A stretch of 64,000 nt of DNA from Harmonia axyridis. Its lineage: Eukaryota > Arthropoda > Insecta > Coleoptera > Coccinellidae. The notes below the pieces were generated by a model. The model was not told the DNA's origin and did no database searches. It saw only the letters and a program-made list of their open reading frames with translations. The position numbers and the translations under genes are program-made. This document shows positions 56,280 through 64,000 of the stretch, piece after piece; positions within the stretch are counted from its first letter, which is position 1, and every line of letters starts with the position of its first letter. The DNA is taken from positions 25,916,001-25,980,000 of the forward strand of contig NC_059503.1 of the NCBI RefSeq assembly GCF_914767665.1. Direction: 5' to 3'.

Positions 56280-57720
56280 ATCTACTAGATTATAATGAAA
56301 AAAAAATTATTCCAACAATATTCCTTTTTTGTATTATTATTCAAAGTTCTCAAGATCTTGAAAAAACCACCATTAAATCGGTAGAAAGTTTTTGAATTCG
56401 GTATTGGTATCTGCCGAATCAATAGAACGATTTATTTTCAAGCTATGCGGTACATACGGGTATATGCTAGAACGTAGACAAAGACGTTTTTTCTCATCAC
56501 TATGGATAAAATGAATATTAGAGACAAATAATTAAGTGGTGAACGGTGATAAAGGTACCAGCGCGGGAATAATTAAAAAGAAAAGGATGAATACTTCAAA
56601 CAAAAATGTAAAAACGAAGAAACATTTTTATTACGAAATGACAAAAAATTTAATATGAAAACTGCAAAAATGTAATAAGGACACTAATATAACAATTATT
56701 GCCTAATATAACAAATGAAAAAGATGTCCTAATTAAACATTTCATTTTGAAGGTGTAATTCTGTTGCTAAACAACCAGCCCTTATATCATTTGTAGCACA
56801 TCAAATTTTTTCTCAATTAAAATAGGAAAAATGCATCAAAGGAGGTATGCTTTTGATTAAAATTTAATAATATTGAATAGTTGATTTGAAAAGTTGGTTT
56901 CATTTGTAGATGAAAAAGTACTGAACGCTAAGCATTATTTTGCCATTTGTTGTTATGGATCATCTGAGAAAAACCATGTAAACCGATCTGTTCGATTTCA
57001 GATTCAACAAATGACTAAATGATAACGGTTAACTCTCAGATGTTTTCCCTTCCAGTTCGAACTCGTTCGAGAATTCACCTTTCAGCTAATCTCGGGGACT
57101 CGTTTCATTTTTCACGTACGCGAATAATCACAGAAACCCGAAATACAGCTTTAAGCAAGGTACATTTATCAACTCTATGATCGCGACCGGAAATTATTAC
57201 ACCGTGCAATGCGCTCGTTTGCATTAGGCTTCTAAATCCCTAATTTATCGACCCAGTTATAAATTGTATGTATATATCAGGCTGCTTGAGACGTATTGTG
57301 GCGTTATTAAGTTTATTGTCGTTATTATTCATAACTCGGTGTATTTAGGGACAGGATGTTTTAATTGTGTTTGTTCGTCTCAAATGCACTGCCTAATTCG
57401 TCGACATTTTTCTTTACCAGCCGAATTAATCGGATAAGAATGGCAAATTGGACTATTGTTGATATAACTCAATGCCAACATACGGACATTGTTCTCCTAA
57501 AACTATAATGATGATTTTATTCTTTTTTACCATGAAGTAAGAAGCGAATGTAGAAAACTTCATCGTCATTTGCAGAATGAATATGGGCTGTTACTTTTGG
57601 AAAGCTCTCAATGAGCGAAGCAAAATGAATAAAAAATATATAGGACACCCTGTACCCAACGCTTCTCTTATTTTGAACACAGATGTAAAAATACTCGTAG
57701 TTTTCGAGATGCCTAGATTT
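56280..57720. other. No recognised gene
   Basis: Very AT-rich to 57,000, then unique sequence of moderate GC content (57,030-57,500). 'GGACACCCTGTACCC' at 57,645 is an end of a TACAGGG-type repeat. Confidence 0.35.
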
Positions 57721-57724
57721 TCCC

Positions 57725-58265
57725 CAAGAAGTTATTGCGAATTTCCATCTAGTTCTTTTTCTTCTTTGATGCTGCTTCCAAGTTAGCTACTAATCGAAAT
57801 GTATCTCGAAGTATTTGACCGTCTGCATTTGCGGTATAGATACATTCCTTATCGTCATCTCCGTATCTGAGATTATTTTGCTTCAGTGATTTTCATTTTC
57901 TATGTGATAAGCCAGTAGCCACTAATCTAGGAGGTTTAGGTTGCCCTGTAAATTGCCCGATGCTTTTTTTTTTCGTGTATCGATATGACTTGGTAGAATC
58001 ACAGTACCATCTGCAAATATTTACCAATAAATCCGAAGGATATAGTAGAAATAGTATTGTCCCAAAAACACTACCTTGTGGGACACCTAAGTTTATTTGA
58101 AATTTACTCGATGTTTCAATATTTATTGAGGTTTGAAATGTTCGTTCATCAAGATTTAAAAATAGAATGCTGGGGCACAAATTTTTTGATCCTAAAAAGT
58201 AAGTCTGCATGTCAGACCTTATCAATCGTCTGCTTTAGATCCAAGAAGATACCCTTGCCATATTT
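57725..58265 (-). pseudogene. LINE reverse transcriptase relic
   Basis: On the minus strand: GKGIFLDLKQTIDKV (RT motif A with its Asp), then ETSSKFQINLGVPQGSVFGT and ILFLLYPSDLL, then a shifted FADGTVILPS (the FADD catalytic pair is FADG). Further on comes VKYFEIHFD(stops)LTWKQH, the thumb motif K-Y-L-G-x-x-x-D...L-T-W-x-x-H. Decayed Jockey/CR1-like fragment. Confidence 0.8.
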
Positions 58266-58325
58266 TTATTATGTTGTACGGGGAAAAAGTGTAAAAAACA
58301 GGTTTCCCATTGAAAAATAGCTATT

Positions 58326-58442
58326 TATTATACAAGGGAAAAAAGTATTAGATTTTAGCTCGAGGTTATGTTGTCTCCCGACGCGAAGCGGAGGGAGACA
58401 AAAAACCGAGAGCTAAAATCTAATATTTTTCCCGTGTATAAT
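58326..58442. repeat. 117-bp hairpin with GCGAAGC apex
   Basis: The arms TATTATACAAGGGAAAAAAG and TATTAGATTTTAGCTC pair with GAGCTAAAATCTAATA and TTTTTCCCGTGTATAATA. An inner stem, TTGTCTCC/GGAGACAA-like, surrounds GACGCGAAGCGGAG. The apex contains GCGAAGC, a sequence known from DNA biophysics to form an exceptionally stable mini-hairpin. Confidence 0.85.
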
Positions 58443-58699
58443 ACACTATTTTTTTCTGTAACAGGAAAAACGACAATTTAATAGTGAAAGAACATATTAT
58501 TACAATATATTAAAGTCAGAATGTTATTGATATGAAATTTGAATGTTTAAACTAGTTAGCTGCAATTAGACCTGCGTTGCTAAGGGAAACTTCAAAGTAA
58601 TCAAATATCTGTCAATTTATTTTGTGATTTGTTTCAAAAATTGCGAACTCAGTAATAATTGTTTGGTAGTTATTTTGTTGAATAATATAAAGTTAAAAA

Positions 58700-58921
58700 A
58701 TGTCTGATTCCGAGTTTTCTCTGACTCCACCGGAGTTGATAGAAGCAGCGCAAGTAGCGTCACGAAAATTATTGCCAGCTAAATCGCGGAAAATTTACGA
58801 AACCGCGTATTCAAGATTTATGGAATGGAAAATGAAAAAGACATGCAGTTCTTTCTCGGAAACAGTGTTATTGGCTTATTTTTCGGAACTGGCACAACAA
58901 CAAAAGCCATCAACAGTGTAG
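58700..58921 (+). pseudogene. Crypton-like tyrosine recombinase, N-terminal domain only
   Basis: 73 codons open from an ATG: MSDSEFSLTPPELIEAAQVA, then LPAKSRKIYETAYSRFMEW, then SFSETVLLAYFSELAQQQKP, ending STV-stop. The 'LP.KS...Y...Y..F..W......SFSE..LLAYF.EL' pattern is that of the SAM-like core-binding domain of tyrosine recombinases found in insect Crypton-type elements. The catalytic domain (R...H-x-x-R...Y) is wholly absent, replaced after codon 73 by the 3' hairpin region. The preceding AATATAAAGTTAAAAA is AT-rich; no other upstream ATG is in frame. A broken gene, or a domain-only derivative. Confidence 0.6.
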
Positions 58922-58966
58922 TCGAATTATTATTATTCCTTTATCTTTATGTAGATAAATATATAT

Positions 58967-58996
58967 CCGGGAAAAAAGTACTCACTTTTTTCCCGG
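58967..58996. repeat. 3' hairpin of the recombinase element
   Basis: CCGGGAAAAAAGT and ACTTTTTTCCCGG are perfect 13-bp arms with a 4-base loop (ACTC). A further GGGGAAAAAAGTAA follows. It shares GGGAAAAAAGTA with the 5' hairpin. Confidence 0.85.
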
Positions 58997-59089
58997 GGAA
59001 AAAAGTAATTTCGTGAAAAGTCATATGTTGTTACCTGTCAACAGAGATAAAATGTCAAATTTTTTTCCCGTCACAGAAAAAACAAAATT

Positions 59090-60087
59090 GGAACCTATCA
59101 GAGGAAGAAGAAATAACTTGTGTGACCGAAAATATTATTACGTAGCGCTCGAGCATAATGGACCGAATGACAAAAAAGAATCCCGATCTCTTTCTAATTA
59201 GATTATATTGAACACTGTTGTAGGACCCTGCAGACTGTAGAGGGTGATAGTCACAATACTGCGAAAGAAATAAATTCAACGACCCCTTATAAGGAAGCTT
59301 TTTAAGTGATCAATTTCTGAAACTCTCTTGACACAATATACACCCTGTATTTCAATCCATTAATACAACAACGTTATCGCTACAGAAATATTTTAATGCA
59401 CCTCGAATCGATCGAGTATATGTGGAAGCGCATCGGGGGAGAGTCCTGTAAATCAAACCGAAGATAAATACAAATGTTTACCCGGGAAAAATGGAATAAG
59501 AGCATTTCGCGCACTTAATCGCATCGAACTCGTCCAATAAATACAGAATTAAGGGGGGCTTCATAGATCGTTATCCGAAAATTCAATTCCGGAAAGTTCG
59601 GAGCGGTTTTCAATTACAATATGGGTCGAATTTTTACGATCGAAGTTGTTGCCGAGTTCATTCGTTCCCGATATTGACGATGACGACCTTCGAGACTAAC
59701 TTGTTTTGGCATTGATCGCGCCCAGAGCGCGAAGAGCTAATATTTGCCGAGCGATATAGATAATTGAATTACAATCCGTCCAGAACATGAGCAGAGGGCG
59801 CCTGTTGGAACGTTTGACGGATTACTTCGGCCACGGCCGGTGTCATCGTACATAGTTTTGATTGACGCGGTCGCGCAATACACCTACGTGTTGGATTTGC
59901 CAGTTGAGAGTTTAATCTTGAAATTGATCATCCGAGACACTACATAATGTGTATCGTGATATTGTTTGGTGGAGAAAGCGTTTAGAACGCTATCCAATTC
60001 GGAGGAACGTAGTCGTATAACACTTCTCACGATAAGTCGTTGAAAAATATTTTATTTAAAAATTCTATATTTGCCTCAACCTCAGAA
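59090..60087. other. GC-richer unique island
   Basis: 59,440-59,960 is rich in CpG for this window and unrepeated. 'ACACCCTGTATTTC' at 59,339 is a repeat end. No recognised gene. Confidence 0.35.
59789..59803 (+). promoter_or_regulatory. Candidate CTCF-like site
   Basis: GAGCAGAGGGCGCCT resembles the conserved CTCF core (AG-(A/G)-(G/T)-GGCGC). It lies in a unique GC-rich island. A single motif match by eye in 64 kb is weak evidence. Confidence 0.25.
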
Positions 60088-60325
60088 AGCATATGACATT
60101 TTCAGTAAGCAGATTTTGTCCCCAACATGAACTATCAAATTTGACATGAAGCGCGCGGAAATGAAAACATATCAGTGATACGATATTTCACTCAATTCGC
60201 GAGTTTCTCCACAAAGAACGCACTTCTGCTGTCCCATAGTGAATCAACGTTTCATATTAAATCAAAATATACCTTAATATATCAGAAATTCAGATAACAA
60301 ACTTCAAGCTCGCCAAAAGACGTGA
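60088..60325 (-). repeat. ~240-bp repeat with CxxC-type frame, copy 2
   Basis: Inverted partner of 37720-37985, nearly 90% alike by eye. On the minus strand an ATG at about 60,238 opens MGQQKCVLCGETRELSEISY-H, then a TGA. Further codons (SNLIVHVGDKICLLKMSYA) stay open in the same frame. The Cys-x2-Cys start is reminiscent of small zinc-coordinating domains used by transposon proteins (THAP-like among others), but no family is proven. Confidence 0.65.
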
Positions 60326-60329
60326 AACA

Positions 60330-62328
60330 ACCGTTGTAATTAGATTATTAGGTAAAAAATAAACTTTTTTCTTCTTCTTCAGAGGAGTCAATCGAATACA
60401 CACAGATCGACACATCAAGAGACACTCCTAAGCAGATGTAAAATTCATCATAAAAAATTAAAGTCCATCTATAAACCACCTGATGCAACTTTACTCCAAT
60501 ACTCAGTAAAATACTTAGAAAATATGGCCAATCTAATTATCTAGTCTTACCAGGTAATGTGGATCAATAACCATTTGTTTATTCGTTTTTTTTCAATGTT
60601 TTCGCTGTAAAAAATATTTCATAACAACCATCACAATTAAAGGTTCTAGACATTACAAAGTTTTGAGGAATCATATCAGATCTTGGGAATTAGGATATGA
60701 ATAATGATTTTTTATGGCTGGAAAGTTATTGATGTGGATGACTTTTATTTCAACAAGACGTGTCGCACAGGCAAAAACAATGACCACTGAAATTTTGTGT
60801 TTCAACAAATTTACACTTTTTTTGATTCATGTGAAATATGAGGTACATACCGATGGTCCACAATCGATTCAAGACCTTGAGGATCGAATTCCTGAAGATA
60901 TCGAAGACATATAAGAAGCAGCATATGTGTGAATTGGTCATGGATTTCTCATAATTTTTTTTTTAATATCAAACTGAAACCGCTTTTGGAAAAACCTGTA
61001 TAACCTAAATTACCACCTTTGATTTTTTCTATGGTCCATTTAGAAGTAAAAGCTCTCATTCATAGAATTTACCGTTTTGAACTTCACATAAATTGAACGG
61101 ATATCATCGTTCCAAGCGGGGAATAACCGCCATTTCTGAGGACTATTTCTCCTCCAAAAAATGGCTCACTGGAGAGGTTGTAAAAGAGCGGCCATTTGAA
61201 ACACGAAGGTCGAGAGCGTCAAACGTCGAATTTTGATTAACGATCCTACATCCCAGAGGGAATAATCTGTGCTCTGGAACCTTCATCCTAGTTTTTCGGT
61301 CTTATCGGCCTTCCAGCTAGACGGTTAACAAAGTGCGATCGGACCGAAGGTCAGCGCTGCTTCTATTCTTTTTTGCCCGTCTGACGTCGAAGGAAAACGT
61401 ACTTTTCAACATTTCAGAACTTAATGTCTTGAAACTGAAACGGCATCGGGAAGTCTCGAAAGCCGTTTGTTTTCATTGCTTTTCTATGTTGAGGAGAGCA
61501 CAGACATCGTGTTTGGAGTAACACGACGATTGATGTATCTAACGCCAGCGATTTTAGCTGAGTTTGTTCTAAGATGCATAGAAAACCTGGTGTGTCTACT
61601 TATACCTGTAAAACTTTCAAACAAAGCGGAAGATTTTTCAAATTTATACCTACTTGATTTCAATGGCACGCGTCTGTTTCAGATGGCGCATACATCGTTT
61701 ATATTTGACATTTCTCTCGATTCTCGACTCTCGTGACCTTTGAGTATAGAACGATAATATTTTATATTCTATGCTCGTAACAATCTTCTATACCTACTCT
61801 GTCATTATATTGCATTCATTTCATCCAAAATTCGATAGGAACTGAATTGTAATTTATTGCGAAAGTTTGTAAAGTCTAAAATCAGTATTTCATTTATACG
61901 GCGCGATTTGAACCGGGACTCTTTTTATTTTCTGGATTATTTCATAAATTCGATAGGGATGAACTTTGGTATTTAGAATTATAATGGTAATTTCAAGCCT
62001 CATGCGAACTTCTATGTTGATCGCGTAACAGAAATCACAAAAAATTCAAAAAGAATTTCTGAGAAAATCTAAATATTTCAGTGAAAATATACCAAATGTA
62101 CATGAAAGCACTCGTCCTACGCACTAAACAAGTTTCTTGGAAAAAAAAATATCGATAATATTTGAAGCACTCGTGCTATTACCTTTGATAATTGCATTCA
62201 GTGCAATTATCAATCACTATGACAACACGATTGAGTTTGACAACTTCATTCCAAATGAATTTTAAAACGTCACGTTTTGACAAAACCTATGTTCAAAGTA
62301 TAAAAAAAGGATAAATATGCTTCTTTTC
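60330..62328. other. No recognised gene; GC island 61.1-61.5 kb
   Basis: TTCTTCTTCTTC near 60,370 may be an inverted LINE (GAA)n tail. 61,100-61,500 is less AT-rich, with plus-strand frames of no known family. Remainder featureless. Confidence 0.3.
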
Positions 62329-62450
62329 TTCTTCTTTACTTCATCAGCCACCAGCTGTCCACTTCTGGACATAGACCTACCCAAGTTCTCTCCATCTGTC
62401 GCTGGTTCTTGCCTCCATATACAAATTTACCTCCTAAGTTCTTGATAACT
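62329..62450 (-). repeat. Probable LINE/SINE 3'-tail fragment
   Basis: Begins TTCTTCTTC (a GAA-type tail in reverse), followed by 'CCACCAGCTGTCCACTTCTG' and 'GACATAGACCTACCCAAG'. The word GTCCACTxCTGGACATAGxCCT is a well-known repeat of insect genomes tied to LINE 3' ends. Only this non-coding tail is present. Confidence 0.5.
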
Positions 62451-62720
62451 TAAATAATTAAATATGCTTATCAAAGAAAAATTCCCAGAAATACAACATA
62501 CATTCACAAATATATTTTGCTGCGAACGAGAATATGAACTGAATGACCATAGGAGCTAAGAAGAATTGACGTTGATACTAAAAGATTGGACGGTCAATAA
62601 GATAAAAAAAGACGGGACTCAATATAAAGAAGTAACGGTGAAGACAATGTGGAACGTTTTGTGCAAACTCTTGCAAAAAAGTTGGATCTGTTGTCATTGA
62701 AATTTAATATTTTTTTTTTA

Positions 62721-62805
62721 GATATTCAGTTCGAATTTTTTATGGTTCCTAATGCAATCTATAAAAAATTTTGCAAGAAGCTTGAAATTTTTATTCTATA
62801 TACAG
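62721..62805 (+). repeat. Copy of the dispersed ~65-bp motif
   Basis: TTCGAATTTTTTATGGTTCC, then 'AAATTTTGCAAGAAGCTTGA' and AAATTTTTATTCTA keep the order of the copies at 22552 and 49226. Confidence 0.45.
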
Positions 62806-64000
62806 GATGGGCTCGCTCAATACTATCCTGGACATTAATAGAGAACGGAAGATACGATTTTATTGAAAATTTGGTTTCTGGGTAGGAACTACTACTCTAT
62901 CGATCGTAAATATTTTCAGTGCTGCGGTGTTGCCGCTTATATAAAAAAAAAACTTCGATATTTCAAATGAATCACCATGTATATCATTACTTTTTTCGGT
63001 TGCATTTTCATTTCAATAATTATTTCATTACATGGAAGATCAATACTTTACTTACTTACTTATAATACTTTGTATTGAATTCGCAGGTACATATATTCAA
63101 ATCATCTTAGAAAAAGTGGAAGATATATTTTTTCAGATTTCCTTTTATCAAATTCGACTTTGAAGGTATGTGAAACATTGTCGAATTTCACTTCAACGAA
63201 TAGTTATCCTAGAATTTCGCAAGTTTTTCATATATTATTAGAATGAGCAGCCCTAATGATGAAAATAAAAAAAAATGATACATTTTTTTTTGGTGGTGGA
63301 TGAAGTAATACAGAACATGTTCCACCCAAGATTTGTATTCAAGACGAAAAATCGAGCATAGAACAAAAAACACCGGAACCGATATCCCTAAGACCCCAAC
63401 TATAATTACCTTTTCCATTTCATCGAAAGGATCCACCCTGTACTGAAAGCTGATGAGAGGCCATCGATAGATATTCCGCGCGTGAACGTTCCAAGTAGAA
63501 ACATAACTAATTTTCCCGTTCATCCGTGTAAACAACCATAGAAATATAGCAATAACTCTGCGTTACGTGTCCCGAATCGAGTTCCGAGACTTGGAAAATG
63601 AGTTTTTCGGCAAGAAAAACAAGAAACGAGTCGCTCCAAAGCCCACGTCGGGGGCGGAGATGGAGACGGGGCGGAAGGGGTGTAATTCCGCTGGTTAAGT
63701 CGGTGCCCCGTCCGGGACATTCCGGGGGTGGGGGCGCTGATGGGTTAAGATAACTATATTTGTGAATTCGAGTCGTATTTCGTGCCGAAACTTGGTACAA
63801 CTATCGCAAACAACGTTAAGAGATTCTGGAAGTTTCTGTTAATCTATTCCGATTGTTCCAGAGGACCCCGTATTGAATTCGATTTGAGAAATTGGTGATT
63901 TATAGGGTCCGGCCCTTCTCTGATTCGATTTGCTTATTGAATAATTTGTTTAAGGGTCGCAGTTCTCATGCCCGGACCGTTTGTTACCCCCTCCCGACAC
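62806..64000. other. No recognised gene; GC-rich right edge
   Basis: The minus-strand frame 63535-63209 (108 codons) has two hydrophobic stretches, but it overlaps 'CCACCCTGTACTG', a repeat-type end, and has no known family. 63,590-63,740 is strongly GC-rich and unique, and the window ends in similar sequence. Confidence 0.3.

Larger units (their letters stand above)
58326..59085 (+). mobile_element. Hairpin-flanked tyrosine-recombinase element
   Basis: In order: 117-bp hairpin (58326-58442), inverted word TTTTTTCTGTAACAGGAAAA (58450), leader, ATG at 58700 with a 73-codon frame, second hairpin (58967-58996), and the inverted partner TTTTTTCCCGTCACAGAAAA (59061). The two hairpins share GGGAAAAAAGTA. 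The layout equals that of 12653-13217, with different sequence. The element is shortened: only the N-terminal domain of the recombinase is left. No target duplication was determined. Confidence 0.6.

Noticed and set aside
61885..61925. tRNA-like GGTTCAAATC on the minus strand
   Set aside because: The T-arm stem does not pair, and no D-arm, anticodon arm or acceptor stem can be drawn around it.
63209..63535. 108-codon minus-strand frame with two hydrophobic stretches as a membrane protein
   Set aside because: It runs through a CCACCCTGTACTG repeat-type end, and AT-rich sequence readily gives hydrophobic codons. No homology recognised.
1..64000. CRISPR array, prokaryotic operon or rRNA
   Set aside because: No regularly spaced identical repeats, no dense coding, and no rRNA-like conserved words. 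All recognisable coding relics are eukaryotic transposable elements.

Overview
The window looks like AT-rich nuclear DNA from an insect, possibly a beetle. Three things point this way: an irritans-type mariner, several other mariner-like (MLE) transposase relics, and LINE and hAT debris, together with many short elements ending in TACAGGGTG/CACCCTGTA, a style common in insect genomes. The species cannot be read from the sequence. No bacterial gene organisation, CRISPR array, rRNA, tRNA or confidently recognisable host exon was found. The window reads as an intergenic tract or a very large intron, filled with layered transposable-element insertions. Between them lie islands of more GC-rich, apparently single-copy DNA (about 5.4-5.9, 18.2-18.7, 26.6-27.1, 30.2-30.9, 38.5-39.0, 41.1-41.7, 45.1-45.7, 52.4-53.0, 54.4-55.2, 59.4-60.0, 61.1-61.5 and 63.5-64.0 kb) that could hold regulatory sequence or unrecognised small exons.

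Layout. 0-12.6 kb: mostly unique AT-rich DNA with a LINE tail (3.56-3.85), a nested TIR element (3.99-5.20), a 13-bp minisatellite (5.95) and a near-perfect 261-bp palindrome (6.29-6.55). 12.6-14.6 kb: two head-to-tail copies of a hairpin-ended element carrying the first codons of a tyrosine-recombinase-like gene, followed by a second hairpin family. 15.7-22 kb: a ~1.07-kb foldback element, a ~99% identical 338-bp direct duplication, a 0.5-kb duplicated block whose second copy holds an 80-bp hAT-like insertion (empty site in the first copy), and a 1.28-kb non-autonomous hAT-like element with an exact 8-bp target duplication. 24-28.4 kb: a LINE RNase H fragment, an inverted copy of the 1.1-kb hAT-like element flanked by unusual 65-bp direct repeats, a third hairpin/recombinase element and a 216-bp MITE. 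29-36 kb: two MLE relics, a LINE RT relic and a 757-bp TIR element. 37.7-44.5 kb: a repeat with a CxxC-containing reading frame, a LINE 3' end with a (GAA)n tail abutting a nearly full-length irritans mariner, and a Jockey-like RT relic. 46.2-51.3 kb: a 957-bp palindrome, a mariner fragment joined to a hairpin element, a LINE C-terminus and a hAT 3' end. 53.5-62.8 kb: a possible Penelope-like relic, another LINE, another MLE, an RT relic, a hairpin-flanked tyrosine recombinase fragment (58.3-59.1) and scattered repeats.

The most interesting structure is the family of hairpin elements. Copies at 12.65, 13.67, 27.85(-) and 58.33 kb share a layout: a ~110-120-bp upstream palindrome, a 210-260-bp leader, an ATG opening a protein that begins MSD-x-E/D-...-LTPPE, and (in three copies) a second, smaller hairpin downstream. 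Hairpins with unrelated stems keep the same apex, CGAAG. The start of the encoded protein resembles the core-binding domain of tyrosine recombinases of the Crypton type. I infer a tyrosine-recombinase mobile element family with hairpin ends. I cannot tell from the sequence alone whether it has been described before.
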